DNA from: CAZROT01 sp964601895
GTDB taxonomy: Bacteria; Pseudomonadota; Gammaproteobacteria; Enterobacterales; Enterobacteriaceae
Assembly (NCBI GenBank): GCA_964601895.1
Contig: CAZROT010000001.1
Coordinates: 124,001 to 188,000 of the forward strand
Length of the DNA stretch: 64,000 bases
Direction of reading: 5' to 3'
Shown here: positions 17,270-26,429 of the stretch, piece after piece
How the letters are laid out: each line of letters opens with the position of its first letter
Position numbering within the stretch: position 1 is the stretch's first letter
Position numbers and translations under genes: made by a program
Notes under the pieces: model-generated
Seen by the model: the letters and a program-made list of their open reading frames with translations, nothing else
Database searches by the model: none
Told to the model about the DNA's origin: nothing

Positions 17270-17320
17270 CAGACTGGCTGTTTTTCAGTATGTTGCCAAC
17301 CTGTCTGTTGCCAGAGTGGT

Positions 17321-17848
17321 ATGATGAATTATTTTACTTTGTTCGATTTGCCTGTCGATTATTCTGTAGATATCGACCTGCTTGTTGCGCGCTGGCAGGC
17401 GTTACAACAACAATTTCACCCCGATCGTTATGTGCTGCGGCCTGAAAGTGAGCGCCTCGTGGCACTGCAACAGGCAGCAACCATCAATGATGCCTATCAG
17501 ACACTGAAAAATCCATTAAAGCGCGCCCAATACCTGCTTTCTCTCCAGGGAATTACTGTTGGTGATGAACGCTACAGCATGCGTGATACTGCATTTCTGA
17601 TGGAACAAATGGCATTGCGTGAAGAGTTCGATGCGATTGTACATCAGGCTGACAGTAAAATGGCATTGACTGATTTTACTGCCCGAGTAGCCATGATTAC
17701 CCAAAAATATAATCTCGAACTGTCTCAGCATTATATCGATAAGCACTGGCCACAGATGGCAGATACTGTGTGTAAACTACATTTTTTACACAAACTTCTT
17801 CAGCAGATTGAAGAACGCATGGATGAACTCCCTGTTGATTTTTCCTGA
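17321..17848 (+). CDS. hscB: J-domain co-chaperone HscB
   Basis: HscB (Hsc20) delivers IscU to the chaperone HscA and stimulates its ATPase. The 175-residue protein begins with MMNYFTLFDLP, has the J-domain HPD motif in QQFHPDRYV (about residues 32-34), and a C-terminal helical domain that binds IscU. Two tandem ATG codons (17321, 17324) are both possible; homology (MDYFTLF in E. coli) slightly favours 17324. The operon order is preserved. Confidence 0.95.
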   Translation: MMNYFTLFDLPVDYSVDIDLLVARWQALQQQFHPDRYVLRPESERLVALQQAATINDAYQTLKNPLKRAQYLLSLQGITVGDERYSMRDTAFLMEQMALREEFDAIVHQADSKMALTDFTARVAMITQKYNLELSQHYIDKHWPQMADTVCKLHFLHKLLQQIEERMDELPVDFS

Positions 17849-17970
17849 CAGGCCTGCAGGTCATGCGATTTTTAGCTTGTGGTAAGCGCAGTGGCGGTAA
17901 ATAAGAATAATAACTTATCGGGTATCCCCACTCCCATCAGAGGGATAAACAGCAGGATAGATGGAATCAT

Positions 17971-19824
17971 ATGGTTTTATTGCAAATTAGTGAGCCGGGT
18001 TTAGCGCGAGATCTGCATCAACAAAAACGCCTGACAGCGGGTATTGATTTAGGCACCACTAATTCCCTGATTGCGGTTACACGTGCTGGTGCCGTGGAAG
18101 TTCTCGCTGATGACGAGGGCAGGTATCTGTTACCTTCGGTAGTACACTACGGCAAAGAGGGGACTGATGCAGGCTGGAATGCATATTTACAGGCAGCGAC
18201 AGATCCGGCTAATACCATCAGTTCAGTCAAACGTTTAATGGGGCGTTCACTGGCAGATATTGAGCAGCGTTATCCTGAGTTACCTTATCATTTTCAGGCC
18301 AGTGAAAATGGGTTACCCATGATTCAGACTGCAGCAGGACTGAAAAATCCGATACAGGTTTCAGCTGATATTCTCACTGCACTGTCAGTACGTGCAGTAG
18401 CCGCATTAAAAGCCAGCCTGGATGCGGTAGTGATTACTGTGCCTGCTTATTTTGATGATGCTCAGCGCCAGGGGACCAAAGATGCTGCAACCCTTGCAGG
18501 TCTTTCGGTGTTACGCCTGTTGAATGAACCTACTGCAGCAGCTATTGCTTACGGACTGGATTGTGCACAAGAAGGTATTATCGCTGTGTACGATCTTGGT
18601 GGAGGAACGTTTGATGTTTCCGTGCTGCGCTTGAGACGTGGTGTATTTGAAGTGCTGGCAACGGGTGGTGATGTGGCATTGGGTGGTGATGATTTTGATT
18701 ATCTTCTCGCTGCCCTGCTGCGTGAACGGGCTGGAATGATTAATAACCAGGATCCTGTTATCTGGCGTCAGTTACTCGATGTTGCCATTAGTGGAAAAAT
18801 TGCCCTCAGTGACACTGATATTACTCAACTGGAAATTGGTGGCTGGTGTGGTGAGGTAACGCGTCAGCAATTTGAAGCGCTGATAGAGCCGCTTATCAAG
18901 CGCACCCTGTTGATTTGTCGCCGTGTGTTAAAAGATGCCGGCATTAGTACTGAAGAAGTACAGGAAGTTGTGATGGTGGGAGGATCAACACGTGTGCCAC
19001 TGGTACGTGAGTATGTTAGTCGTTTTTTTCAACGTACTCCGCTGACCTCCATAGATCCTGATAAGGTTGTTGCCATGGGTGCAGCCATTCAGGCAGATAT
19101 TCTGGCAGGTAACCGGCCAGACAGTAACATTCTGCTGCTTGATGTTACGCCGCTGTCATTAGGTTTAGAAACAATGGGAGGGCTGGTTGAAAAAGTGATA
19201 CCGCGCAATACCACCCTTCCGGTTACCCGGGTGCAGGAATTCACCACCGCCAGAGAAGGTCAGAATGCCATGACGATTCATGTCCTGCAGGGTGAGCGTG
19301 AATTAGTGGCAGATTGCCGTTCACTGGCGCGTTTTACCTTGCGTGGTATTCCTCCATTGCCTGCGGGAGCTGCCCATATTCGTGTGACTTTTCAGCTTGA
19401 TGCTGATGGTCTGCTGAGTGTGACTGCCGTAGAAAAATCTACCGGTGTCACGACATCAGTTCAGATTAAGCCTGCTTATGGTCTTTCAGAGCAGGAAATT
19501 GCTCATATGCTGCAGGATTCTATGACTCATGCACGTGATGACGTAAAGGCGCGTACGCTTGCAGAACAAAAAGTAGATGCTGCCCGCATGCTGGAGGGGG
19601 TACGTGCTGCCCTGCTGCAGGATGCTAGCTTGTTAAATCAACAGGAAAGCGCTGCTATTACCACGGCTGTTGAGGAATTGCAGCATATTATGCAGGGTGA
19701 TGATACTGCGGCAATCAAAGCGGCAATAAAATCACTGGATGAAAAAACAGCAGATTTTGCCGCACGCAGGATGAATGCTGCCATTTCTCGTACGTTGACA
19801 GGTCGTTTTGTGGATAAGGTTTAA
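17971..19824 (+). CDS. hscA: Hsp70-class chaperone HscA
   Basis: HscA is the specialised Hsp70 that recognises the LPPVK loop of IscU and drives cluster release. The 617 residues match E. coli (616). The ATPase signatures are intact: GIDLGTTNSLIAV (about residues 24-36), VYDLGGGTFDVSVLRLRRG and VVMVGGSTRVPLVREYV. The substrate domain includes LLLDVTPLSLGLETMGG. The gap from hscB is 122 bp, longer than the others in the operon, without an obvious terminator. The fdx start follows within 4 bp. Confidence 0.97.
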   Translation: MVLLQISEPGLARDLHQQKRLTAGIDLGTTNSLIAVTRAGAVEVLADDEGRYLLPSVVHYGKEGTDAGWNAYLQAATDPANTISSVKRLMGRSLADIEQRYPELPYHFQASENGLPMIQTAAGLKNPIQVSADILTALSVRAVAALKASLDAVVITVPAYFDDAQRQGTKDAATLAGLSVLRLLNEPTAAAIAYGLDCAQEGIIAVYDLGGGTFDVSVLRLRRGVFEVLATGGDVALGGDDFDYLLAALLRERAGMINNQDPVIWRQLLDVAISGKIALSDTDITQLEIGGWCGEVTRQQFEALIEPLIKRTLLICRRVLKDAGISTEEVQEVVMVGGSTRVPLVREYVSRFFQRTPLTSIDPDKVVAMGAAIQADILAGNRPDSNILLLDVTPLSLGLETMGGLVEKVIPRNTTLPVTRVQEFTTAREGQNAMTIHVLQGERELVADCRSLARFTLRGIPPLPAGAAHIRVTFQLDADGLLSVTAVEKSTGVTTSVQIKPAYGLSEQEIAHMLQDSMTHARDDVKARTLAEQKVDAARMLEGVRAALLQDASLLNQQESAAITTAVEELQHIMQGDDTAAIKAAIKSLDEKTADFAARRMNAAISRTLTGRFVDKV

Positions 19825-19827
19825 TTT

Positions 19828-20163
19828 ATGCCAAGGATTGTTTTTTTACCTCATAAAGAGTTATGCCCTGAAGGTCTGCAGCTGGAAGCAAAAGAGGGAG
19901 AAACCATACTGGATGTTGCCCTGCGTGGTGGCATTGATATCGAACACGCCTGTGAAAAATCCTGCGCCTGTACTACCTGTCATTGTGTCGTACGCCAGGG
20001 ATTTGATTCATTGAATGCCTGCAGTGAAAATGAAGAAGATATGCTGGACAAAGCCTGGGGACTGGAGCCTGAAAGCCGCCTGAGCTGTCAGGCCAGGATA
20101 ACGAATCAGGATCTGGTTATCGAAATCCCTCTTTATACTATTAACCATGCACGCGAACACTAA
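19828..20163 (+). CDS. fdx: [2Fe-2S] ferredoxin of the isc system
   Basis: Fdx donates electrons to cluster assembly on IscU. The 111 residues (E. coli 111) have the adrenodoxin-type ligand pattern CEKSCACTTCHC plus the later LSCQARI cysteine. It starts 4 bp after hscA and is followed by iscX after 16 bp. No change to ligands is seen. Confidence 0.97.
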   Translation: MPRIVFLPHKELCPEGLQLEAKEGETILDVALRGGIDIEHACEKSCACTTCHCVVRQGFDSLNACSENEEDMLDKAWGLEPESRLSCQARITNQDLVIEIPLYTINHAREH

Positions 20164-20179
20164 AATTATGGAGGTTTCC

Positions 20180-20380
20180 ATGGGCCTGTCATGGCATGAC
20201 AGTCGTGAAATTGCTGAGGCGCTTTTTGATAAGTTTCCGGACGTTGATCCTAAAACGGTACGTTTTACTGACATGCATCAATGGATTTGTGAGCTGGAAG
20301 GGTTTAATGATGAGCCACAGAAATCCAGTGAAAAAATACTGGAAGCCATTTTGCTGGTATGGCTGGATGAATATGAGTAA
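20180..20380 (+). CDS. iscX: IscX, small acidic isc protein
   Basis: IscX is a ~66-residue acidic protein that binds IscS and modulates cluster assembly, with a suggested iron-dependent regulator role. The product matches E. coli closely (SREIAEALFDKFPDVDPKTV, MHQWICELEGFND, ILEAILLVWLDEYE). The ATG at 20180 is chosen because GGAGG lies 6 nt upstream; an earlier in-frame ATG at 20147 lies inside fdx and adds 11 unrelated residues. Confidence 0.96.
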   Translation: MGLSWHDSREIAEALFDKFPDVDPKTVRFTDMHQWICELEGFNDEPQKSSEKILEAILLVWLDEYE

Positions 20381-20398
20381 TAAAAAAGAGAAAATGTC

Positions 20399-21706
20399 AT
20401 GCCAATGAAAGTGATGCAAATTTCTTTGTCTGACCTGCCTGCCGATGCACGTTGGGGTGAAAAGGCACTACTCAGCAGCCATGAACAGGGCATTACCATT
20501 CATCTGTCACCCATCAGGGCGCCATTAAGCATTATCCAGCGTGCGGCACGCCAGATGGAAGGTCTTGGTATTAAAGCCGTAAAACTTGCCGGCGAAGGCT
20601 GGGGGCTGGAAGAAAGCTGGGCGTTCTGGCAGGGTTTTCGTACTCCGAAAGGAGGCCAGACGGTAGAATGGGCTGAATTAGCTGCAGATAAATTACGCGA
20701 ATTAAATCATCGTCTCACAATCATTGACTGGGTGCGTGATACCATCAATTTGCCTGCAGAAGACTTAGGCCCGGAACAGTTAGCCAGCAGTGCGGTAAGC
20801 CTTATTGCTGGTGTTGGTGGCAGTGCAGTCAGTTACTGTATGACTAAAGGTGAAGCGCTGCGTTCGCAAAACTATGCGGGTCTATGGCAGGTGGGTCGTG
20901 GTTCAGAGCGCCCGCCTGTGTTTCTCGCACTGGATTATAATCCTTCGGGAGACAGCTGTGCTCCGGTACTGGCATGTCTGGTCGGCAAAGGAGTTACTTT
21001 TGATTCCGGTGGGTACAGCCTGAAACAAAGCAATTTTATGGAATCAATGAAAGCGGATATGGGTGGTGCTGCACTTGTCACTGGCGCCCTGGCACTGGCC
21101 ATTGCCCGCGGTTTGCAACAACGGGTAAAACTCTACCTGCCTTGTGCAGACAATATGGTCAGTGGAGGAGCGTTTAAACTCGGTGACATCATTCGTTATC
21201 GCAATGGTAAAACGGTTGAAGTGATGAATACCGATGCTGAGGGACGCCTGGTGCTGGCGGATGCGTTGATTGATGCGAGTGAACAGGGTGCGGTAATGAT
21301 TATTGATGCAGCGACGCTGACAGGTGCAGCAAAAACAGCATTAGGCAATGATTATCATGCACTGTTCAGTTTTGATAATGCGCTTGCCGAGGCTTTACTC
21401 GATAGCGCCCAAAGTGAGCAGGAGCCGTTCTGGCGCCTGCCACTGGCAGAATTTCATCGCAGTCAGTTATCATCTGCTTTTGCCTGTCTCAATAATGTAG
21501 CTGGTGCTGCTCATACAGCAGGTGCCAGCACCGCTGCAGCATTTCTTTCTCATTTTGTAAAATCTTATCAGCAGGGATGGTTGCACATTGACTGCAGTGC
21601 AACTTACCGCAAAAGCGCTGTGGAACAGTGGTCAGCAGGCGCTACCGGAATTGGGGTGCGTACCCTGGCAGATTTATTACTGAAACAGCCTGAACCTCAA
21701 TCCTGA
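20399..21706 (+). CDS. pepB: Aminopeptidase B (M17 leucyl aminopeptidase family)
   Basis: PepB is a cytosolic, metal-dependent aminopeptidase of family M17. The 435 residues align with E. coli PepB (427 aa) along the full length, including VGKGVTFDSGGYSLK and the family signature NTDAEGRLVLADAL (about residues 277-290) with metal and catalytic residues intact. It follows iscX by 18 bp, as in E. coli, and is probably co-transcribed with the isc operon. The E. coli neighbour sseB is absent; an accessory cassette begins after this gene. Confidence 0.95.
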   Translation: MPMKVMQISLSDLPADARWGEKALLSSHEQGITIHLSPIRAPLSIIQRAARQMEGLGIKAVKLAGEGWGLEESWAFWQGFRTPKGGQTVEWAELAADKLRELNHRLTIIDWVRDTINLPAEDLGPEQLASSAVSLIAGVGGSAVSYCMTKGEALRSQNYAGLWQVGRGSERPPVFLALDYNPSGDSCAPVLACLVGKGVTFDSGGYSLKQSNFMESMKADMGGAALVTGALALAIARGLQQRVKLYLPCADNMVSGGAFKLGDIIRYRNGKTVEVMNTDAEGRLVLADALIDASEQGAVMIIDAATLTGAAKTALGNDYHALFSFDNALAEALLDSAQSEQEPFWRLPLAEFHRSQLSSAFACLNNVAGAAHTAGASTAAAFLSHFVKSYQQGWLHIDCSATYRKSAVEQWSAGATGIGVRTLADLLLKQPEPQS

Positions 21707-21788
21707 CAGGCAATATCAACATTCTGCAGCCAGGCTGCTGGTGAAATAGCGGGCAGACTGGTGCGGTTTTTTACATTTGATTTCGTCG

Positions 21789-22274
21789 TTACTTACTGGA
21801 TGCTAAAGCCCTGTCCGATTCATTACCATTAATCATATGAGTAAGTTCATCAACAAGAATTATTTTATTATCCTTTATGCGATAAAAAGCATTCACCTGA
21901 ACTTTGACACTTTCTCCATTTTTTTTAATGGCATCAACGATATGCAATGTCGAAACCTGATTTCCTTCTGCGATAATATATTTTATGGTGACTTTTGCAG
22001 ACGCTAATAACGATTTCTGTTTCTTCATGTGGTCGACAAAATCACGGTAATTAAGCGTTATACCATCAACATGTTGTACGTAGTCTTGTGAAAAGTATTT
22101 TTCAATGAGCTTTTCAGAAAAGTTCATATCTGGTATCAGCTTTGTCAGGCTATTCTGAATAAGTTTTTTTGCATTGAATGAAATTTCTGACGAACCGGCA
22201 GCATAGCTTACCGTGCTGAAGGGCAGAAAAGAAAAGATAAACATCACCATAGTACGGATAAATACTGGTTTCAT
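21789..22274 (-). CDS. Secreted SnoaL/NTF2-like small protein
   Basis: The 161-residue product begins MKPVFIRTMVMFIFSFLPFS with a signal peptide likely cleaved after VSYA. The rest has the SnoaL-like (NTF2 fold) pattern: helix, YFSQDYVQHVDG, then alternating beta strands and a late FYRIKDNKIILVDELTHMING strand pair. The start at 22274 is supported by AGGA ~7 nt upstream; an ATG at 22325 lies across the operator. It is divergent from a TetR gene with a palindromic operator in between, so it is probably that regulator's target. SnoaL-fold proteins include isomerases, cyclases and binding proteins, so no enzymatic function is assigned. Confidence 0.7.
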   Translation of the reverse strand: MKPVFIRTMVMFIFSFLPFSTVSYAAGSSEISFNAKKLIQNSLTKLIPDMNFSEKLIEKYFSQDYVQHVDGITLNYRDFVDHMKKQKSLLASAKVTIKYIIAEGNQVSTLHIVDAIKKNGESVKVQVNAFYRIKDNKIILVDELTHMINGNESDRALASSK

Positions 22275-22308
22275 GTTGTGGTCCTGTTTTATCAAGGTGG
22301 AACTTTTT

Positions 22309-22328
22309 ATTGAATGAACGTTCAATAT
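22309..22328. promoter_or_regulatory. Palindromic TetR-type operator
   Basis: ATTGAATGAACGTTCAATAT lies between the divergent SnoaL-like and TetR genes, centred on the perfect palindrome TGAACGTTCA (22315-22324). Sites of this form (TGAATGAACGTTCA-like) are common for AcrR/TetR repressors that regulate themselves and a divergent gene. Binding by the neighbouring regulator is inference from position and symmetry. Confidence 0.7.
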
Positions 22329-22345
22329 ACATTGACGGATTAAAA

Positions 22346-22912
22346 ATGGATAGTAAAAAGGCTAATATTCTCAATGCTGCTGTAGAAGTTTTTGTAAAAA
22401 AAGGATTTTCTGGCGCTTCTATCAGCGAAATTGCTAAAATTGCCGGTATTAATCAAAGCCTCATCTACCATCATATCGGTAATAAACAGGCATTGTGGAA
22501 AGCGGCTAAAGCATCACTGCTTAATGAAAATCTCCTCAACACATATCTGATTTCTTCTGAGGACAGTCTGGACGTTTTTCTGGAAAAGATTATTGATCAA
22601 AGGCTGGCAATTTATGCAGCTGATAAAAGGATATTACGGTTAATTCAATGGCAGAAGCTGGAAGATTCCACAGCAACGCTTGTCGGAGGTACGTTGCTGG
22701 CACCGACTTCGTGGGTGGCCATTATTCAGGGAATGCAGGACAGGAATACCATCTCCAGAAATTATTCTGCAGAGCTTTTTGCCATTTTTATTTATGCTGC
22801 GGTGAACGAGCTGCTTTTTGATTCTTTTAATTTCTTTGTAAACGATGAAAGAAAAAAACAGGACTATATTGTAATGCTGAAGAGTAAGCTGACTACACTT
22901 TTAGCCAACTGA
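22346..22912 (+). CDS. TetR/AcrR-family transcriptional regulator
   Basis: The N-terminal ~50 residues are a typical TetR HTH (ILNAAVEVFVKKGFSGASIS, then EIAKIAGINQSLIYHHIGNK). The C-terminal helical domain is variable and would bind an unknown ligand. Of the possible starts I choose ATG 22346 (MDSKKANILNAA), since an ATG at 22310 would place coding sequence over the operator. It probably represses itself and the divergent SnoaL-like gene. The fused pore-toxin gene lies 380 bp downstream on the same strand; a regulatory link is possible but not shown. Confidence 0.88.
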   Translation: MDSKKANILNAAVEVFVKKGFSGASISEIAKIAGINQSLIYHHIGNKQALWKAAKASLLNENLLNTYLISSEDSLDVFLEKIIDQRLAIYAADKRILRLIQWQKLEDSTATLVGGTLLAPTSWVAIIQGMQDRNTISRNYSAELFAIFIYAAVNELLFDSFNFFVNDERKKQDYIVMLKSKLTTLLAN

Positions 22913-23292
22913 AGTGAATGCCGTGCGCACTATCATTAATTCTCTTAACGTCTGAATGAGTTAATCTGGGGGGAGTGGTTCAGATTTCAACAAATCACTG
23001 TACCTGCCTCGCGGTTTTTACGCCCGATTTCGCCTGTCCACAGTACCAGCTTGTGTTACGCCCTGAACAAATTAGAAGTAGCCGGAAGGGGCATAAAGTC
23101 GTCTATTCTTTTTAGAATGTCACTGACAAACGCAGTGTGGCAGGTTGCCTGATTTTTCGAACTGACATTAACCAGTTATAAGCATATTTAATGCATTGCT
23201 AATGGTTTTAGCATCAAAAAACTATCTTAGTCCACCTGCAGCATGTTTTATGACATAAATCAGCATGATATTGGTGAAGGGAGAATAAGTCA
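22913..23292. other. Intergenic region upstream of the fused toxin gene
   Basis: 380 bp without a convincing gene. On the minus strand a short run (~25 codons, VSDILKRIDDFMPLPA, ending near 23070) looks protein-like and could be a transposase tail relic, but it is too short to assign. The right end must carry the promoter of the 764-residue toxin gene, whose start has GGGAG ~9 nt upstream. Confidence 0.4.
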
Positions 23293-25587
23293 ATGACGCA
23301 AACACAACTGGCTGTGGATAGTACGCATGAAAAAGTGGAGAACGTGACAAGAGTTACTATGGGATTGCTTACCGGTAAACAGGGAGAGGTGGCAAGATCG
23401 GGTGGTATCTTTACTAAAGAAGATCTGCTTAACGTTAAATTATATGTAAAACATGCTCTGTCATTGCCGTTTACCAGAGCAGAAGTGGAAAATTATATTG
23501 GTTATCAAAGGACAACTATTGACGGGTTGACGCCTGCCAGTATCTGGACATTATTTCAGGGAATCAGGCTCCATTCGCTCAGCTGGGACCGGATTGAAAA
23601 CAATATAAAAATGCAAAACAAGCACCTGGAAATAACTGCTAAAGGTATTATCAGTACTGGTACAGAAATAATCAGTATCATTGATAGTATGCCTATCATG
23701 GAAAGGATAAAAACTGAAGTTGGTGCCCTGTCAAAAGAAAAACTGGCCGATGTCATTTATGGTGAAGAAGATCATGCCATAGCAGGAGAATTAGTCAATT
23801 TCATGGATGCGATGAAAACCGATATTACTGAGGCACAGGCGAGAACCGCTAAAATTAAAGCGGAGATCTCCGATTTTAAAATTCTGCTGATTGGGGGGCA
23901 GCTGTCAAATAATGTGCTTGTCCTGGGTCTCGAGCCGCAGGTCAAATTAAAAGACAATCTGATGCAGCAGCACAATTTAAAAAATGTTATCAGAGAGCTG
24001 CAGGATGAAATAAACGAAAAAAATGAGCGCATTGAACAGCTGAAAAAAGATTATAACGAGTATATTAAAAAATCTTTTTTGGGTCTGGCAGGTGGATTAA
24101 TTGGCCTCGCTATTACCGGAGGTATTTTCGGTGACAAAGCCGAAAGAGCACGCAAGGAAAAAAATCGCTTAATTGAAGCGGTAGGTAAATTGGAGAATCA
24201 GGTAAAAAACAAGAAAGGTCTGCAGGAGACTTTTGAAAGATTATCCCGTAATTTCAGTGATATGGGCATTCGCATGGTGGATGCTGAGATTGCCGTAAGC
24301 CATCTGGATCTCATGTGGCAATCTATGCTGGCCGAAATAAATGAATCCCAGAAGCAGTTCGGTCATATCAATAACGCGCTCAGGCTCACCTCTTTTATTA
24401 CTTATTTTCGCAAAGTCATTCATCCCTGGAACAGTGTAAACAATTCTGCCAGGTATCTGTCTGATATGTTTGATGAAGCATTAAGGGAATATCAAAAACA
24501 ATATGAAATAGATCATAAAATAATCGCAGAGAGTACTCCTATGTCCATTATCGCTTTTCCATCCAGTGGTATCAGCTATCCTGATATCGATATTCAGCAT
24601 TTTCGACAGGCCATAAAAAACCTGTTTCGTCTGGTAGAGCTTGAGAGTCAGGGTATTAATACCATCCGGGAAAAAACCACACGCATTAAGCTGTATGCAC
24701 GTGAGCTGGATGAAGCGATACAACAAGCGCTGTCCACTTTGCGTAGTTATTTAAGTAATATCCAGATACAGGGATATTTCGATAACATTAGCGAAATAGA
24801 TGCTGCCAGAGCGTCTCCAGAATGCAAAAAAGAAGATGATGAGACGCTGTCGTCAACACGTGTTGAAATTTTTATGAGCCTGAGCAGTGAACTGGCAAGA
24901 ATTGGCAGACTGTTTTGCGAAAACAACAATGCACTGGAAAAAAGAATTGCCGATTTACGTAATGTAGTGGTTGCCGGGCGTGTAGAAGATTCGTTGATGG
25001 GAGAACAAAAACGTCAAAAAGAGCTCTCTGCTGAGATTGCGCAAAAAATACAATACCGCGACAGTATCAGAGAAGAACGTATCAAGTTAATAGAAAGTCA
25101 GGATATAGTGCGCAAGCATAATCTGGCTGATCTTTTTAAGGATTATCTTCCCAGTGGCAGTGATATTGACGGTCTGGATTTCACCATTGCTAAAAAAGAA
25201 GCAATTAAACAGGCAATTAAACACAGTATTGAGATTTTCAGAAAAATCATGGGCAGCGTTTCTGACGGTCTGAAATACAGTGATCTCGCGAAAGCCCGTA
25301 AGAAACTGGATAATCAGATAGATAAAGTAAATCAGGACATTAATGAATTAAAAATCAATCTGGAACAGGTAGAACAGCTTATTAAGGATATTAATTCTGT
25401 TTTACAGATTGATATAGAACGTGAATTTATTTTCAGCGAAGCAGAAAAACTCAGCCAGGCATGGCAGGTTTTTATAGCAGAACTGACCGCATTACAGAAC
25501 ACAGAAATCAGTTCACTGAACCTGAATCGCCTTCTTAAAGGGCAGAAAAATTTCCTGGATAACCTGACGCAGCAGTATTCTGCCTGA
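23293..25587 (+). CDS. Fused XaxA-XaxB-like alpha-xenorhabdolysin (YaxAB family pore toxin)
   Basis: XaxAB/YaxAB are two-component alpha-helical pore-forming toxins from Xenorhabdus, Yersinia and Photorhabdus; subunits A (~410 aa) and B (~345 aa) are normally separate adjacent genes. Here one 764-residue frame covers both. Residues ~1-415 look like subunit A: an N-terminal GIFTKEDLLNVKLYVKHALS block, long helices, and the hydrophobic FLGLAGGLIGLAITGGIFG (about residues 261-279), then coiled coil. Residues ~417-764 look like subunit B, starting at an internal Met (codon at 24541) and including SVSDGLKYSDLAKARKKLD and long amphipathic helices. The lengths add up to A plus B, which suggests loss of the intergenic stop. 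No signal peptide is present, as in the family. The assignment rests on remembered family sequence, without a search. Confidence 0.8.
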   Translation: MTQTQLAVDSTHEKVENVTRVTMGLLTGKQGEVARSGGIFTKEDLLNVKLYVKHALSLPFTRAEVENYIGYQRTTIDGLTPASIWTLFQGIRLHSLSWDRIENNIKMQNKHLEITAKGIISTGTEIISIIDSMPIMERIKTEVGALSKEKLADVIYGEEDHAIAGELVNFMDAMKTDITEAQARTAKIKAEISDFKILLIGGQLSNNVLVLGLEPQVKLKDNLMQQHNLKNVIRELQDEINEKNERIEQLKKDYNEYIKKSFLGLAGGLIGLAITGGIFGDKAERARKEKNRLIEAVGKLENQVKNKKGLQETFERLSRNFSDMGIRMVDAEIAVSHLDLMWQSMLAEINESQKQFGHINNALRLTSFITYFRKVIHPWNSVNNSARYLSDMFDEALREYQKQYEIDHKIIAESTPMSIIAFPSSGISYPDIDIQHFRQAIKNLFRLVELESQGINTIREKTTRIKLYARELDEAIQQALSTLRSYLSNIQIQGYFDNISEIDAARASPECKKEDDETLSSTRVEIFMSLSSELARIGRLFCENNNALEKRIADLRNVVVAGRVEDSLMGEQKRQKELSAEIAQKIQYRDSIREERIKLIESQDIVRKHNLADLFKDYLPSGSDIDGLDFTIAKKEAIKQAIKHSIEIFRKIMGSVSDGLKYSDLAKARKKLDNQIDKVNQDINELKINLEQVEQLIKDINSVLQIDIEREFIFSEAEKLSQAWQVFIAELTALQNTEISSLNLNRLLKGQKNFLDNLTQQYSA

Positions 25588-25766
25588 TTAACCTCGCTTA
25601 CAGGGAGTGTCGCAGACTGTGGGCACTCTGCTTGCCGGTAGTTTTTCTTAAAATATGTGTGATAAGGCCATAGTCAGGTGTTTACTGTGTGGATATAATG
25701 GATGCCAGATAAACTGGCCTTCTGGCCTTTTTTATTGCAAAACTATCAGTTAGTGAAGGAGTTATC

Positions 25767-26204
25767 ATGGCGTTAGAGCGTACTTTTTCCATTATTAAAC
25801 CTAATGCAGTAGCCAAAAATAGCATTGGTTCAATTTATTCTCGCTTTGAAAGCGCTGGTTTTGAAATTGTGGCAGCAAAAATGTTGCATCTGACAACAGA
25901 ACAGGCTGAAGGCTTTTATGCAGAGCATAAAGAACGCCCTTTTTTTAAGGAGCTGGTTGAATTTATGACTTCCGGCCCCATTATGGTTCAGATTCTGGAA
26001 TCTAAAGATGCCGTTCGCCGTAATCGTGAAATTATGGGCGCAACTAATCCGAAAGAGGCTCTTGCAGGTACCTTGCGTTGCGATTATGCAGATAGTTTTA
26101 CTGCCAATGCAGTACATGGTTCAGATTCTGTGGAATCGGCAGAGCGTGAAATTGCTTACTTTTTTGCTCATGATGAAATACATAAACGCGTACACAAACG
26201 TTAA
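25767..26204 (+). CDS. ndk: Nucleoside diphosphate kinase
   Basis: Ndk transfers the gamma-phosphate of ATP to NDPs through a phospho-histidine. The 145 residues match E. coli Ndk (143 aa): MALERTFSIIKPNAVAKN at the N-terminus, GATNPKEALAGTLR, and the active-site signature NAVHGSDSVESAEREIAYFF with its catalytic His. GGAG lies ~7 nt before the ATG. It starts the conserved block ndk-rlmN-pilF-rodZ-ispG-hisS. Confidence 0.97.
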   Translation: MALERTFSIIKPNAVAKNSIGSIYSRFESAGFEIVAAKMLHLTTEQAEGFYAEHKERPFFKELVEFMTSGPIMVQILESKDAVRRNREIMGATNPKEALAGTLRCDYADSFTANAVHGSDSVESAEREIAYFFAHDEIHKRVHKR

Positions 26205-26429
26205 TGTCGCTTATCTGAGGTGCGCTATGGCAGATATGAATGGCCTGTGAAATCTTCAGATTTATGTTTTGTGGCTTTCATCAGAGCACACAAAAAAACA
26301 GTATAATCATATGAGTTACTGACAAAAATAGTACTTTTACAGAAAATGACCTGCGTTATTTTCATTTTCTGGTATTCCCTTTAAAATTCTGGTCGTGTTA
26401 ACGCTATAACAACGAGGCTGTAATCATTA

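Noticed and set aside
22960..23080. Possible transposase tail on the minus strand before the toxin gene
   Set aside because: Only about 25 codons look protein-like and no terminal inverted repeats or target duplications are visible, so no mobile element is called.
25588..25766. GGCC-TTCT-GGCC followed by T6 as terminator of the toxin gene
   Set aside because: The stem is only 4 bp and lies closer to ndk than to the toxin stop; it could equally be part of the ndk leader.
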